From the NCBI RefSeq assembly GCF_003346815.1, contig NZ_CP031217.1:372001-436000 (forward strand): 64,000 nt of DNA, written 5' to 3'. This document shows positions 48,502 through 59,643 of the stretch, piece by piece. The notes under the pieces were generated by a model. The model made no database searches. It was not told where the DNA came from and saw only the letters and a program-made list of their open reading frames with translations. Both the position numbers and the translations under genes were made by a program. The stretch is from Halarcobacter bivalviorum (GTDB lineage: Bacteria > Campylobacterota > Campylobacteria > Campylobacterales > Arcobacteraceae). Every line of letters begins with the position of its first letter. The first letter of the stretch is position 1.

Positions 48502-50610
48502 ATGGCTAGAAAAACACCACTTTCAAAAGTTAGAAACATTGGTATTGCTGCTCACATTGATGCAGGAAAAACAACAACAACAGAAAGAATTTTATTCTAT
48601 ACTGGTGTATCTCACAAAATTGGTGAGGTTCACGAGGGTGCTGCAACTATGGACTGGATGGAGCAAGAGCAAGAAAGAGGTATTACAATTACTTCTGCTG
48701 CTACAACTTGTTTCTGGAATCACCCAAAAACAAATGAACAACTACAAGTAAACATCATTGACACTCCAGGTCACGTTGACTTCACAATTGAAGTTGAGAG
48801 ATCTATGAGAGTTCTTGATGGTGCTGTAGCTGTATTTTGTTCAGTAGGTGGAGTTCAACCTCAATCTGAAACAGTTTGGAGACAAGCAAATAAATATGGT
48901 GTACCAAGAATTATCTATGTAAACAAAATGGATAGAACTGGTGCAAACTTTTTTAATGTTGAAAAACAAGTTTCTGAAAGATTAAAAGCTAATCCTGTTC
49001 CAATTCAAATTCCTATCGGTGCTGAAGATGAGTTCAAGGGTGTAATTGATTTAGTTAAAATGAAAGCTATCGTATGGGATGACGATGCTGCTATGGGTTC
49101 TGCATACTCTGAAGAAGAAATTCCAGCTGAATTATTAGAGCAAGCTGAAGAATATAGAGAAAAAATGGTAGAAGCTGCTGCTGAATCAGATGAAGCTTTA
49201 ATGGAAAAATACTTTGAAGATGGTGATTTATCTGAAGATGAAATCATTGCAGGTATTAAAAAACAAACTTTAGCTATGGCTATTACTCCAATGGTTTGTG
49301 GTACATCTTTTAAAAATAAAGGTGTTCAAACTTTACTTGATGCTGTTGCTTTATATTTACCAGCACCAACTGAAGTTGCTGACATTAAGGGTGAAACTCA
49401 AGATGGTGATGCTGTAATCGTTCCTTCAACTGATGAAGGTGAAGTTGCTGCATTAGCATTCAAAATTATGACTGACCCATTTGTTGGACAATTAACATTT
49501 ACAAGAGTTTATAGAGGTGTTTTAGAATCTGGAACATATGTAATGAACTCTACAAAAATGAAAAAAGAAAGAATCGGAAGATTACTTAAAATGCACGCAA
49601 ATAATAGAGAAGAAATTACTCAATTATTCGCAGGTGAAATCGGTGCAGTTGTTGGTTTAAAAACAACTATTACTGGTGATACATTAGCTTCTGAAAAAGA
49701 TCCTGTAATTTTAGAAAGAATGGATTTCCCGGATCCAGTTATTTCTGTTGCAGTTGAGCCAAAAACTAAAGCTGACCAAGAAAAAATGGGTATTGCTTTA
49801 GGTAAATTAGCTGAAGAAGATCCATCATTCAGAGTAAATACTGATGAAGAGTCTGGACAAACTATTATTTCAGGAATGGGTGAGTTACACTTAGAAATCC
49901 TTGTAGATAGAATGAAAAGAGAATTCAAAGTTGAAGCTGAAGTAGGTGCTCCACAAGTTGCATATAGAGAAACTATCAAAAATGCAGTTAAACAAGAGTA
50001 CAAATATGCTAAGCAATCTGGTGGTAAAGGTCAATATGGTCACGTATTCTTAGATATTAAACCATTACCTGCTGGATCTGAAGATAACTATAAATTCAAC
50101 AACGAAATTAAAGGTGGGGTTGTACCAAAAGAGTATATTCCTGCAGTTCAAAAAGGTTGTGAAGAAGCTATGGCAGGTGGTGTACTTGCTGGTTATCCAA
50201 TGGTTGATATTGAAGTTACATTATTTGATGGTTCTTACCACGACGTTGACTCATCTGAAATGGCGTTTAAATTAGCTGCTTCTATGGGATTCAAACAAGC
50301 TTGTAGATCTGCAGCAGCTGGTGCAGTAATCTTAGAGCCAATGATGAAAGTTGAAATCGAAACTCCTGAAGAGTATATGGGAGATGTTATCGGTGACGTT
50401 AACAAAAGAAGAGGACAAGTTCAATCTATGGATGAAAGAGCTGGTGTTAAACTAGTTACTGCTTTAATTCCATTATCTGAAATGTTCGGATACTCTACTG
50501 ACTTAAGATCTATGTCTCAAGGTAGAGCAACTTATGCAATGTTATTTGATTCATATGCAGAAGTTCCAAAGAATGTTTCTGAAGAAATTATTGCTAAGAG
50601 AAACGGTTAA
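48502..50610 (+). CDS. fusA: Translation elongation factor G
   Basis: 702-residue translocase GTPase. G1 [15 protein letters not shown], switch [15 protein letters not shown]3 DTPGHVDF and G4 NKMDRTGA are present, followed by the domain IV stretch ([16 protein letters not shown]). The length is normal for EF-G1. It ends the str operon, and a stop-overlapping hairpin follows. Confidence 0.99.
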   Translation: MARKTPLSKVRNIGIAAHIDAGKTTTTERILFYTGVSHKIGEVHEGAATMDWMEQEQERGITITSAATTCFWNHPKTNEQLQVNIIDTPGHVDFTIEVERSMRVLDGAVAVFCSVGGVQPQSETVWRQANKYGVPRIIYVNKMDRTGANFFNVEKQVSERLKANPVPIQIPIGAEDEFKGVIDLVKMKAIVWDDDAAMGSAYSEEEIPAELLEQAEEYREKMVEAAAESDEALMEKYFEDGDLSEDEIIAGIKKQTLAMAITPMVCGTSFKNKGVQTLLDAVALYLPAPTEVADIKGETQDGDAVIVPSTDEGEVAALAFKIMTDPFVGQLTFTRVYRGVLESGTYVMNSTKMKKERIGRLLKMHANNREEITQLFAGEIGAVVGLKTTITGDTLASEKDPVILERMDFPDPVISVAVEPKTKADQEKMGIALGKLAEEDPSFRVNTDEESGQTIISGMGELHLEILVDRMKREFKVEAEVGAPQVAYRETIKNAVKQEYKYAKQSGGKGQYGHVFLDIKPLPAGSEDNYKFNNEIKGGVVPKEYIPAVQKGCEEAMAGGVLAGYPMVDIEVTLFDGSYHDVDSSEMAFKLAASMGFKQACRSAAAGAVILEPMMKVEIETPEEYMGDVIGDVNKRRGQVQSMDERAGVKLVTALIPLSEMFGYSTDLRSMSQGRATYAMLFDSYAEVPKNVSEEIIAKRNG

Positions 50611-50741
50611 TCACGTTAATAAGAAGTGAATTTCTTCACTTCTTTAGTGATTAACGAGCTTTTCTATATGTAATAAAAATTTTAATTTCGTAATTACATA
50701 GAAAAGGTCTGAACTAAGCACATACATAATTGTGCGTAGTT
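50607..50741 (+). other. Three consecutive hairpins after fusA
   Basis: Hairpin 1 (50607-50654) has an outer 8-bp stem (ttaatcac/gtgattaa) overlapping the fusA stop and an inner 10-bp stem (aagaagtgaa/ttcacttctt). Hairpin 2 (50659-50706) pairs cttttctat with atagaaaag plus a 5-bp extension. Hairpin 3 (50712-50741) is an 11-bp stem with one mismatch (aactaagcaca/tgtgcgtagtt). They precede a strong terminator. This could be a structured mRNA 3' end or a small RNA; no coding frame is seen. Confidence 0.5.
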
Positions 50742-50750
50742 TTACTTCAA

Positions 50751-50778
50751 AGCTCAAGCTTCGGCTTGGGCTTTTTTT
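50751..50778 (+). terminator. Strong intrinsic terminator of the str operon
   Basis: A 9-bp stem (agctcaagc/gcttgggct) with a UUCG tetraloop followed by a run of T's (through 50778). Textbook rho-independent terminator. Confidence 0.93.
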
Positions 50779-50848
50779 ATACCCACTACTTTTTAACTTT
50801 TAATTAGATAAAATCTCTACAAATTATATAATCAAATAGGAAATATAT

Positions 50849-51718
50849 TTGAAACTTACAAGAAGTGCAAAAAAACTCGAAAAAAAGAGTAAAGCAGGGA
50901 TTATATTAAAACCTGATTCTCCAGAAATTGAAAAAGAGTATTATGAAATAGTTGACTATTTTAAAGCTCATAATATAGAGACATTTGTAGAAGAAAGAAG
51001 TTCTAAGATGTTGAATATTAGTGGGGGTTTAAAATTAGAAGAACTATGTAAAAAAGTGGACTTTTTAGTATCAGTTGGAGGAGATGGAACACTATTATCA
51101 GTAGTTCGTAACTCATTTGAATTTAATATTCCTATACTTGGTATTCATTTAGGAACATTAGGTTTTCTTACGGATATTGTTTATGAAGAACTTCCAAAAT
51201 TTTTAATTGATTTTATGAATAATAACTATAGAATTGATAATAGAATGTTAGTAGAGTGTCAAGTAAATAATAAATCTTTTGTAGCTTTTAATGATATTGT
51301 AATTTCAAGAAAAACTGTATCTTCTATGATTAAAATTAAAGCAAAAATAAATGGCTCATCTTTTAATAACTATTATGGAGATGGAGTTATTATTTCAACA
51401 CCAACTGGTTCAACTGCTTATAACTTATCTGTTGGTGGTCCAGTTGTTTATCCTTTAACTGAAGCTTTTATTATTACTCCTGTTGCACCACATAGCCTTA
51501 CTCAAAGACCTCTTGTAATGCCAGCAGATATAGAAATAGAATTTAAAATAAAAGATGAACAAGGTGCTATCTTACTTATTGATGGACAAGATACTTATGA
51601 AGTAGATAATGAAGCAGTTATTAAAGTAACTATTGCAAAACAAAAAGCAAAGTTAATTCATAGAACAAAAAGAAACTTCTTTGAAGTTTTAAATGATAAA
51701 TTACAGTGGGGTAATTAA
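50849..51718 (+). CDS. nadK: NAD kinase
   Basis: 289-residue enzyme that phosphorylates NAD to NADP. The GGDG motif (SVGGDGTLLSVV), GIHLGTLGFLTD, ISTPTGSTAYNLSVGGPVV and the C-terminal LLIDGQD are all present. It starts with TTG behind aggaaa, and lies in an operon with recN 4 bp downstream, an arrangement I recall from related genomes. Confidence 0.95.
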   Translation: MKLTRSAKKLEKKSKAGIILKPDSPEIEKEYYEIVDYFKAHNIETFVEERSSKMLNISGGLKLEELCKKVDFLVSVGGDGTLLSVVRNSFEFNIPILGIHLGTLGFLTDIVYEELPKFLIDFMNNNYRIDNRMLVECQVNNKSFVAFNDIVISRKTVSSMIKIKAKINGSSFNNYYGDGVIISTPTGSTAYNLSVGGPVVYPLTEAFIITPVAPHSLTQRPLVMPADIEIEFKIKDEQGAILLIDGQDTYEVDNEAVIKVTIAKQKAKLIHRTKRNFFEVLNDKLQWGN

Positions 51719-51722
51719 TTTT

Positions 51723-53267
51723 ATGATTGAAAGAATTTATTTAAAAGATTTTTTATCATTTGATGAAGTAGAGATGGAACTTGATAAAGGTTTAGTCATT
51801 TTTACAGGACCTAGTGGAGCTGGAAAATCAGTTTTAATGCAATCAATTTTATCTCTATTTGCTATTACTGAGAGTAAAGCAAGTTTGGGAGAAGTTTCAT
51901 TAATAAATAGCAATATAGAAGATGAAGTATATGATATTTCAAAAGATGATGAGATTATAATTAAACAGATAAAAAAAGATAAAGTAAGATATTTTTTAAA
52001 TGCTCAAACTATCTCAAAAAAGAATTTAAATGGCTTTTCAAAGAAGTTAATTAAACATCTTCATTTAAAAGATACAAGTGATTTTGATAGTAAAAAATTA
52101 ATCTCTTTTCTTGATTCTTTATGTGCAAAAAAAAATAAAGAGTATTCAAAATTAAAAGAACAATTTGATATAGAGTATAAAGAGTTAGAAAGAACAAGAA
52201 AAGAGCTAAAAAAAATAATTGAGGATGAATCAAAACTTGAAGATTTAAAAGAGTTTGCAAAGTTTGAAATTGAAAAAATAGAAAGTATTAATCCTAAAGT
52301 AGATGAGTTTGAAGAGCTAGATTCTATAAAAAAGAAGTTATCAAGAAAAGAGAAAATAGAAGAAGCGATTAAATTAGCAAGTCCAATCTTTGATTATACA
52401 ACTCATGTAAATAAAGCTTTAGAACTTTTAGATGAAGATTCAACATTTTTTGATGAGAGTTTAAATGAGTTAAATAATATCTTTGAAAAGTTCAATGACT
52501 CTTTATATGAGTTAGAAGAGTTAGATATTGAGACAGTATTAGATAGATTAGAAAAACTAGCTGGACTACAAAAAAGATTTGGTTCTATAGAAGAAGCAAT
52601 TGCATATAAAGAAGAGAAGCAAAAAGAGTTAGACTCTTATGAGAATATCTCTTTTGAAAAATCTCAATTAGAAAAAAATCTTAAAAAATTAGAAGAGAGT
52701 ATTTTTAAATTAGTAGAAGAAATTTCACTTTTTAGAAAAGAGTCTGTAAAGATTTTAGAAGAGAAAATAAATCATTATTTAAAATATTTATATCTTTCAA
52801 ATGCAAATATAAAATTAAATAAAAAAGAGTTAGATTCAACAGGTATTGATGAAGTAGAATTTGAACTAAATGGAGTTAATCTTGAAACAATCAGTAGTGG
52901 AGAATTTAATAGGTTAAGACTTGCTCTTTTAACTTCAATTAGTGAGTTTGAGATAGTAAATAATGGAATACTATTTTTAGATGAAATTGATGCAAACTTA
53001 AGTGGAAAAGAGAGTTCAGCAATTGCAACTGTTTTAGAAAAACTTTCACAAAATTATCAAATCTTTGCTATTTCTCATCAACCACAATTAACATCAACTG
53101 CTGATATTCATTTCTTAGTTGATAAAAAAGATGGTGTTTCTAGTGTAAAAAAACTTGATGATAAAGCAAGAGTAGATGAGATTGCAAGAATGATAAGTGG
53201 GGCAGATATAACTGAAGATGCTTATACCTTTGCTAAGAATTTATTAGAAAAAAGAGTTAGTCTATAA
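51723..53267 (+). CDS. recN: DNA repair ATPase RecN (short form)
   Basis: 514-residue SMC-like ATPase that acts in double-strand break repair. Walker A GPSGAGKS near residue 30, coiled-coil arms in the middle, then signature SSGEFNRLRLAL, Walker B LFLDEIDANLSG and the H-loop AISHQPQL. It is about 40 residues shorter than E. coli RecN, which is usual in this phylum. The start at 51723 (MIERIYLKDF) leaves a 4-bp gap after nadK; the frame extends back into nadK. It overlaps the convergent ankyrin gene by 11 bp. Confidence 0.93.
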   Translation: MIERIYLKDFLSFDEVEMELDKGLVIFTGPSGAGKSVLMQSILSLFAITESKASLGEVSLINSNIEDEVYDISKDDEIIIKQIKKDKVRYFLNAQTISKKNLNGFSKKLIKHLHLKDTSDFDSKKLISFLDSLCAKKNKEYSKLKEQFDIEYKELERTRKELKKIIEDESKLEDLKEFAKFEIEKIESINPKVDEFEELDSIKKKLSRKEKIEEAIKLASPIFDYTTHVNKALELLDEDSTFFDESLNELNNIFEKFNDSLYELEELDIETVLDRLEKLAGLQKRFGSIEEAIAYKEEKQKELDSYENISFEKSQLEKNLKKLEESIFKLVEEISLFRKESVKILEEKINHYLKYLYLSNANIKLNKKELDSTGIDEVEFELNGVNLETISSGEFNRLRLALLTSISEFEIVNNGILFLDEIDANLSGKESSAIATVLEKLSQNYQIFAISHQPQLTSTADIHFLVDKKDGVSSVKKLDDKARVDEIARMISGADITEDAYTFAKNLLEKRVSL

Positions 53268-55170
53268 CCTCAAACTCTTTTTTCATATTTTCTATTAATT
53301 TAGTTACTTTCTCTTTTTTTAATCTATCTTTTGTCTCTTCTAATAATTTTGGTAAATTATCATGAAACTTTTTTAAGAAAGTTAAGATGTATTTTGTCTT
53401 TTTATGAGGATTATTTATATGTGCTTCAAGTTGAATCATCTCTGATACAATTTTTGAATATCCAAGAAAAGCTGCATAGTTAATTGGTAATACTCCAAAC
53501 TTATCTGGTTTATTTAATTGCTCTTGACAATGAGCATAGATATATTTAAACATCTTTAAATCATTTTTCCAAACTGAGTTATGAAGCATATGTCTACCTT
53601 TATTATCAACTGCTTTTAGATTTGCTCCATTTTTCATAAGAATTCTAACTACATTGATATCAAGATTTAAAATTGCTTTATGAAGAACAACTCCACCAAA
53701 TGAGTCAGTTGCATTTACATTTGCTCCAAGAAGTAAAATAGTACCAAGATTTTCATAGTACTTTTTCTTTTTTATTTCATTCTCTTCTTTTAAACCCTCT
53801 TCCATATATTTATAAAGAATATGAATTCCTTCCATATCTGTTTGGTTTACATCTGCTCCATGCTTAATAAGAAGTTTTATTAAATCAAAATTTCCATATC
53901 TTAAGGCTTCAAAAAAGTAGGGTTCTCTTTTAGAATTAAGCATTGTAAGATTTGCATTTGTATTTTGTAAAACAGCTTCAAGTAATGTTATATAATCAGT
54001 ATCTGAACTAATTTCTGAAAATCTAGGTTTTTTATCACTTTTGACTGTTAGGATAGCTTCAATTAATTTTTCAATAGCTGTAACATTTTCTTTATCTTTA
54101 ATATTAGGATCCGCTCCAAAATCTATTAGAACATGATTTATTTCCATATAACTTGAATCTCTAATAATAGATTGACTAAGTGCTGTTTGTCTATCCCTAT
54201 TTTTTATATTAATATCTATTTCACAATCTAATAAAAGATTTAAAACTCTTATTGATTTATATCTTACGGGTAAAGAAATAGCAGTTTCATTTGCATAGTT
54301 GCAAGTTTCAAAATTAATTCCACTATTTGCAACAAGAGGTATCATTTGAATTAAATTTTCTAACTCTTCTTGTGCCTCATTAAAATCTTCAACTAAATCA
54401 TTTTGAATATTTTTCTCTTTTTCTAAAACTATAGAAAGAAGATGTAATAAGATATTATTTCCTTTTTCATCAACATGGTCTATATCAACAATTTGTGTAA
54501 AAGGAGCAAATAACTTTTTACTTTTTACTCCATTTTCAACAATATAAAAAAGTGCATTTCTTTGATGTTCATCTACTGTACTAAATTTGTCAAACCTAGG
54601 AATTAATAGTTTGAAAATCTCTTCATCTAAAAAAGTCTCATTATAAAAAAGTATTTGATGTTTATTCTCTAAATTTGGATTATCTAATAAATCTTCTACT
54701 ATCTCAATTGATTTATTTTTAATAGCAACTTGAAGTAGGGTTAATCCTTGATGATTTTTTTTATTTACATCAGTTACCTTATGTTTAATTTTCTTATAAA
54801 TATCTACTAAGTTATTTTCAATAATATACTCTATAGCAGAAGTTCTATCATAATCTACTCTATTAACATCAACATCATATTTGATTAACTCTTCAATACA
54901 TTCAATATAATTATATTTTGAAGCAATCAATAAAGCAGTTTGACCTTCTCCATCAACTTCTCTTACATTTATTTTATTTTTAAGTAACCACTTTACAGCT
55001 TTAGGTTTATTTTCTAAAGTTGCAATATGTAAAAAGTTTTGTAAGTTTTGATTTGTATGATTAATATTTATATGTTCTAAAATTGAATCTGCTTTTGATT
55101 CGTTAAAATTTTTACTTTTTATCTCTTCAATTAAATCATCCGCAGTTTTTTTAAATAGTTTTCCTATCAT
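53257..55170 (-). CDS. Ankyrin-repeat protein
   Basis: 637-residue protein built almost wholly of ankyrin repeats: GEGQTALLIASKYNYIECIE, NHQGLTLLQVAIKNKSIEIV, MEGIHILYKYMEEG, FGGVVLHKAILNLDINVVRI and FGVLPINYAAFLGYSKIV. I count about twelve to fifteen units. No signal peptide or membrane helix, so it should be cytosolic, and the C-terminus is a charged helix (LLEETKDRLKKEKVTKLIEN). Large ankyrin proteins are uncommon in free-living Campylobacterota; the partner is unknown. Confidence 0.85.
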   Translation of the reverse strand: MIGKLFKKTADDLIEEIKSKNFNESKADSILEHININHTNQNLQNFLHIATLENKPKAVKWLLKNKINVREVDGEGQTALLIASKYNYIECIEELIKYDVDVNRVDYDRTSAIEYIIENNLVDIYKKIKHKVTDVNKKNHQGLTLLQVAIKNKSIEIVEDLLDNPNLENKHQILFYNETFLDEEIFKLLIPRFDKFSTVDEHQRNALFYIVENGVKSKKLFAPFTQIVDIDHVDEKGNNILLHLLSIVLEKEKNIQNDLVEDFNEAQEELENLIQMIPLVANSGINFETCNYANETAISLPVRYKSIRVLNLLLDCEIDINIKNRDRQTALSQSIIRDSSYMEINHVLIDFGADPNIKDKENVTAIEKLIEAILTVKSDKKPRFSEISSDTDYITLLEAVLQNTNANLTMLNSKREPYFFEALRYGNFDLIKLLIKHGADVNQTDMEGIHILYKYMEEGLKEENEIKKKKYYENLGTILLLGANVNATDSFGGVVLHKAILNLDINVVRILMKNGANLKAVDNKGRHMLHNSVWKNDLKMFKYIYAHCQEQLNKPDKFGVLPINYAAFLGYSKIVSEMIQLEAHINNPHKKTKYILTFLKKFHDNLPKLLEETKDRLKKEKVTKLIENMKKEFEVID

Positions 55171-55246
55171 AAATTACTCCAATAAAATTGGATTTTAACA
55201 TAATAAAAGAAAAATAAAAATAATTTTTACAAATTAAGTAATTAAC

Positions 55247-55276
55247 TTGACAAATTTTGTTTTATAAAGATAGAAT
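55247..55276 (+). promoter_or_regulatory. Sigma-70-type promoter of the chemoreceptor gene
   Basis: ttgaca at 55247-55252 and tagaat at 55271-55276 with an 18-bp spacer, 30 bp before the chemoreceptor ATG. A perfect -35 is unusual for this phylum, where -35 elements are usually poor, so expression is probably strong. Confidence 0.75.
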
Positions 55277-55305
55277 AAGTCAAAATAATAAAAAGGGATA
55301 CTAAT

Positions 55306-58203
55306 ATGGGCGCATTATCTATTAAAGGGAAACTATTGATAATCTCGTTAATAGCAATTGTATTAGTTACAGTGATAACTGCAGTACAATCTATTTACTC
55401 AATCAAAGAGTTATCTAAGAAGGACGTTGAAAATTTTAGAAAGGAATCTTACTTAAAAAAAGAGAAAGAGTTACAAAACTATGTCTCTTTAGCAATGAAA
55501 ACAGTTAATTCATATTATGAAAGAACTGCCATTGACAAAGTAAAAGTTGAAGTTCAAGAAGATTTAAAAGAACAAACAGGTTTTCTTTTTTCAATCTTAG
55601 AAGCTGAATATAAAAGATTAAATGGAAAAGTATCTCAAGAAGAGCTGAAGACAAGACTTAAAAGTATTGTTGAAGGTACAAGATATGGGGAGTCGGGGTA
55701 TTTTTGGATAAATGATACTGATGCTGTAATGGTAATGCATCCAATTAAACCATCATTAAATAATAAAGATTTAGCTGAATTTAAAGATAAAGGTGGAAAG
55801 AAAATCTTTACAGTTTTTGCAGAAGTTGCAAAAAAAGATAAAGAGGGTTTTGTTGATTATGTTTGGCCAAAACCTGGATTTGAAAAACCACAACCAAAAG
55901 TATCTTTTGTAAAACTATTTGAACCTTTTAACTGGGTTGTTGGAACAGGGGAATATGTATCTGATGTTTCGGCACATCTTAAAAAAGAGGCTTTAAATGC
56001 TATTAAGAATATGGGTTATGGAAAAAATGGATATTTCTGGATAAATGATTCTCATCCAAAAATGGTAATGCATCCAATTAAACCTGCTCTTGATGGAAAA
56101 GACTTATCTGCTTCAAAAGATACATCAGGGAAACTTTTATTTAATGAAATGTCAAAAGTTGCCAATGATAAAGCTGAAGGTGGACTTGTAAAATATATGT
56201 GGGAAAAACCAGGGAAAGATGTTCCTCAGCAAAAATTCTCTTTTGTACAAAGATTTGCTCCTTGGGATTGGATTATTGGAACTGGTGAATATGTAGATGA
56301 TATTGAAGATAGTATCTTGGCTATGGAGCAAAGAACTAATGATGAAATTAACTCTATCATTACTTATATTTTAATTTTTATTTTAATCTCAGTGGTAATT
56401 ATTTATGCAGTATATAGCTATTTAGTAAAAAAAGTAATTGGAGACCCATTAGAAGATTTAAAAGAAGCAATCACTTTATTATCAAATAACTCAGAAACTA
56501 CAAGTGAAATTAAAAAAACAAATAATGATGAAGTAGGTGAAGTTGTAGATGCCTTTAATGCTTATATCAAATCTTTAAAAGATGGATATGAAGAGGATGC
56601 AAAAGTTATAGATGAAGTTAAAGATGTAATTCAAAAAGTTAATAATGGATTCTATGTTTACAAGGTACAAAAAACTTCAAATAATCCACAAATTCAAGAG
56701 TTAAGAACTTCTATTAACTCTATGATAGAAGGAACAAATAGTAAGTTAGAAGAGATTAATAATATTTTAATTGAATATGGAAACTCTAATTTTGATTATA
56801 AAACAAGTGTAAGTAGTTCTGCTTCAAATGGTATTATAGGTTCAATTTTTACAAGTGCAAAACAACTTGGAGGAACAGTATCTGAATTCTTATCTATGAT
56901 TACAACAACAGGAGAGAAGTTAAATGGAGATACAGATGTTTTATCAGCATCATCATCTTCTTTATCAACTTCAGCAAATGAACAAGCTGCTTCTTTAGAA
57001 CAAACAGCAGCAGCTGTTGAACAGATTACTTCTATTATTAAATCAAGTAATGAAAAAGTAAATAGAATGTCTAGTTTAGCAAATGAATTAAATAAATCAG
57101 CAAAAGATGGACAAGAACTAGCTTCTAAAACAACAAGTGCAATGGAAGATATTGATGTTCAGGTAAGTTCAATTAACGAAGCTATTACAGTAATTGATCA
57201 AATTGCTTTCCAAACAAATATTCTTTCATTAAATGCCGCAGTAGAAGCAGCAACAGCAGGTGAAGCTGGAAAAGGTTTTGCAGTTGTTGCACAAGAAGTA
57301 AGAAACCTTGCAAATAGGTCAGCTGATGCAGCTAAAGAGATTAAAGCTTTAGTTGAAAATGCAACTTCAAAAGCAAATGAAGGTAAACAAATTGCTGATA
57401 ATATGATTGGTGGATATAGTGAATTAAGTTCAAAAGTAAATGAAACAATTGAACTTATTGCAGATGTAAATGGCGCAAGTAAAGAGCAAGAAACTGGAAT
57501 AGTTCAAATCAATGATGTTGTAAACTCTCTTGACCAAGCAACTCAAAGAAATGCAGCTTCTGCTACACAAATTAGTTCTTTAGCAAATGAAGTTGCAACT
57601 TTATCAACAAATATGCTTGATATTGCAGATAGAGCTAAATTTAATGAGAATAAGAAAAAAGAGATTTGTGATATTAATTTAGTGTTTGAAATTTCAAAAT
57701 TAAAAAATGACCATATTGTATTTAAAAATAGTAACTTCTCAAAACTAGGAGAAACAACTTCTTCATGGAAAGTTATAACTTGCCAAGAGTGTGATTTTGG
57801 TAAGTGGATTACAAAACAAGAGAGTAAAGGATTAGACTTTACAAGAACGTCAAATTGGACTGCACTAAAAGAACATCATACAAAGGTTCATAATGCAGTT
57901 CAAGAATATATTACAGAAAATGCAAACTCAGCATCTAACTCAACATTAGAGATGATTTCTAAAAAACTAGAAGATGAAACTGATGCTTTATTTGCTGCAA
58001 TGGATAATATTAAAGTTGACCATTGTAAAAACTATATTGTAAGTAGTGAAAAAAGAGAAGTGCCTAAGTCTAAACCTAAAACTGAAGTGACAAAAAAATC
58101 TCAAGAGACAACTTCTGTTAAAAAAGTTGATACACCTACAAAAAGTAATAGTACAATAATAACTGCAAATAACAATGATGACGATGAATGGGAAAGCTTT
58201 TAA
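55306..58203 (+). CDS. Methyl-accepting chemotaxis protein with two Cache domains and a C-terminal CZB domain
   Basis: 965-residue chemoreceptor. TM1 is at residues 8-29. The periplasmic part has two tandem single-Cache units, each with GYFWIND and VMHPIKP and ending [11 protein letters not shown] or [13 protein letters not shown]2 lies at about 350-372, then a HAMP-like region, and the signalling hairpin with [20 protein letters not shown] near 643. After it, a chemoreceptor zinc-binding (CZB) domain from about 800 shows the CDFGKW motif and [12 protein letters not shown] receptors can sense zinc or oxidants such as HOCl. The tail (residues 920-965) is low-complexity and ends DDDEWESF. Confidence 0.92.
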   Translation: MGALSIKGKLLIISLIAIVLVTVITAVQSIYSIKELSKKDVENFRKESYLKKEKELQNYVSLAMKTVNSYYERTAIDKVKVEVQEDLKEQTGFLFSILEAEYKRLNGKVSQEELKTRLKSIVEGTRYGESGYFWINDTDAVMVMHPIKPSLNNKDLAEFKDKGGKKIFTVFAEVAKKDKEGFVDYVWPKPGFEKPQPKVSFVKLFEPFNWVVGTGEYVSDVSAHLKKEALNAIKNMGYGKNGYFWINDSHPKMVMHPIKPALDGKDLSASKDTSGKLLFNEMSKVANDKAEGGLVKYMWEKPGKDVPQQKFSFVQRFAPWDWIIGTGEYVDDIEDSILAMEQRTNDEINSIITYILIFILISVVIIYAVYSYLVKKVIGDPLEDLKEAITLLSNNSETTSEIKKTNNDEVGEVVDAFNAYIKSLKDGYEEDAKVIDEVKDVIQKVNNGFYVYKVQKTSNNPQIQELRTSINSMIEGTNSKLEEINNILIEYGNSNFDYKTSVSSSASNGIIGSIFTSAKQLGGTVSEFLSMITTTGEKLNGDTDVLSASSSSLSTSANEQAASLEQTAAAVEQITSIIKSSNEKVNRMSSLANELNKSAKDGQELASKTTSAMEDIDVQVSSINEAITVIDQIAFQTNILSLNAAVEAATAGEAGKGFAVVAQEVRNLANRSADAAKEIKALVENATSKANEGKQIADNMIGGYSELSSKVNETIELIADVNGASKEQETGIVQINDVVNSLDQATQRNAASATQISSLANEVATLSTNMLDIADRAKFNENKKKEICDINLVFEISKLKNDHIVFKNSNFSKLGETTSSWKVITCQECDFGKWITKQESKGLDFTRTSNWTALKEHHTKVHNAVQEYITENANSASNSTLEMISKKLEDETDALFAAMDNIKVDHCKNYIVSSEKREVPKSKPKTEVTKKSQETTSVKKVDTPTKSNSTIITANNNDDDEWESF

Positions 58204-58282
58204 AGCCTTCTCTTCATCTTAAGCATAATCTTATAAAAATCAACTAATTTTTTTTAAATTTTTAAACTATAAAAACTTTTGA

Positions 58283-58288
58283 TATAAT
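58283..58288 (+). promoter_or_regulatory. Probable -10 element of the U32 peptidase gene
   Basis: tataat in a tgatataat context 43 bp upstream of the U32 ATG; no strong -35 is needed in this phylum. Confidence 0.5.
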
Positions 58289-58330
58289 TTCGCTTTTAAA
58301 AACAGTGTCTTGGAAACACAAAGGAATATA

Positions 58331-59641
58331 ATGAACAAAAATAATAAAGTAGAATTACTTTCTCCTGCTGGTAACTTGGAGAAATTAAAGATTGCTTTTG
58401 CCTATGGAGCAGATGCAGTTTATGGTGGAGTAAGCCACTTTAGTTTAAGAATTAGAAGTGGAAAAGAGTTTACCTTTGAAACATTTAAAGAGGGAATAGA
58501 TTATGCACATGCAAGAGGTAAACAAGTATATGCAACAATAAATGGTTTTCCATTTAATTCACAAATAGATTTATTAAAAAAACATATTATTAAAATGGCT
58601 GAATTAGAACCAGATGCATTTATTGTAGCAGCTCCAGGAGTTGTAAAACTTTGTAGAGAGTTAGCTCCTCAAATACCAATTCATTTATCAACACAAGCAA
58701 ATGTATTAAATTATTTAGATGCACAAGTATTTTGGGATATGGGTGTAAGAAGAATTATTGCTGCAAGAGAAATATCTTTAAAAGATGTTCAAGAGATTAA
58801 AAAACATTTACCAGAGATGGAAATAGAGATTTTTGTACATGGTTCTATGTGTTTTGCTTATTCTGGAAGATGTTTAGTATCAGCAGTACAAATGGGAAGA
58901 GTACCAAATAGAGGTTCTTGTGCAAATGATTGCAGATTTGAGTATACATTATATGCTGCAAATGAAGATCATAGTACTCTATTTAGACTAGAAGAAGAAC
59001 CAGGTGTTGGAACATATATTTTTAATGCAAAAGATATGAATTTAGCATCACATGTAAATGAAATTTTAGAATCAGGAGCAGTTGATTCTATTAAGATTGA
59101 AGGAAGAACAAAATCTCCATATTATGCAGCAGTTACAGCTTATGCTTATAGATCAGCAATTGATGATTATGAGGCTGGTAACTTTGATGCTAATAAATAT
59201 CAAGAAGAACTTGCAACAACAAAAAATAGAGGTTTTACAGATGCTTATTTAGTACACAAACCTTTTGATAGAAATGATACACAAAACCATGAATATGCTT
59301 TAAGTAAAGGTTCTTATGAAGTAAGTGGTCTTGTTACAGAAGATGAAGAACATTTCCTTTGTAAATATAAAACTTATCCAAATGAAGAGACAGAGATTTT
59401 TGCTCCTTTAAACTCAGAAATTGCAGAAGTTGATAATGAAATAGGAAAAATTTATAAAAAAGAGGATGGAAAATATTATCTATCTTTTAAAAAGATTTTA
59501 ACTGAAACAAATAAAGAGTTAGAGTCAGTACATAGTGGAAATACAAATAAGATAAAACTTCCTGGAAAATTACCATATCTTACTATGCTAAGAGTAAAAA
59601 ATGAGGAAGAAAATTGTTGTGAAGGTTCTTGCAATAATTAA
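58331..59641 (+). CDS. U32-family peptidase/tRNA hydroxylation protein
   Basis: 436-residue member of peptidase family U32 (YegQ/TrhP/RlhA type): VELLSPAGNLEKLKIAF at the start, VYATINGFPFNS, and the cysteine cluster FVHGSMCFAYSGRCLVSAV with NRGSCANDCRF, which binds iron-sulfur in the RNA-modification members. The C-terminus has a cysteine-rich tail (ENCCEGSCNN). In E. coli relatives act in RNA hydroxylation, so that activity is more likely than proteolysis. Start at the ATG with aagga; a TTG seven codons upstream is in frame. It is first in a run that continues to the end of the window. Confidence 0.88.
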   Translation: MNKNNKVELLSPAGNLEKLKIAFAYGADAVYGGVSHFSLRIRSGKEFTFETFKEGIDYAHARGKQVYATINGFPFNSQIDLLKKHIIKMAELEPDAFIVAAPGVVKLCRELAPQIPIHLSTQANVLNYLDAQVFWDMGVRRIIAAREISLKDVQEIKKHLPEMEIEIFVHGSMCFAYSGRCLVSAVQMGRVPNRGSCANDCRFEYTLYAANEDHSTLFRLEEEPGVGTYIFNAKDMNLASHVNEILESGAVDSIKIEGRTKSPYYAAVTAYAYRSAIDDYEAGNFDANKYQEELATTKNRGFTDAYLVHKPFDRNDTQNHEYALSKGSYEVSGLVTEDEEHFLCKYKTYPNEETEIFAPLNSEIAEVDNEIGKIYKKEDGKYYLSFKKILTETNKELESVHSGNTNKIKLPGKLPYLTMLRVKNEEENCCEGSCNN

Positions 59642-59643
59642 GA

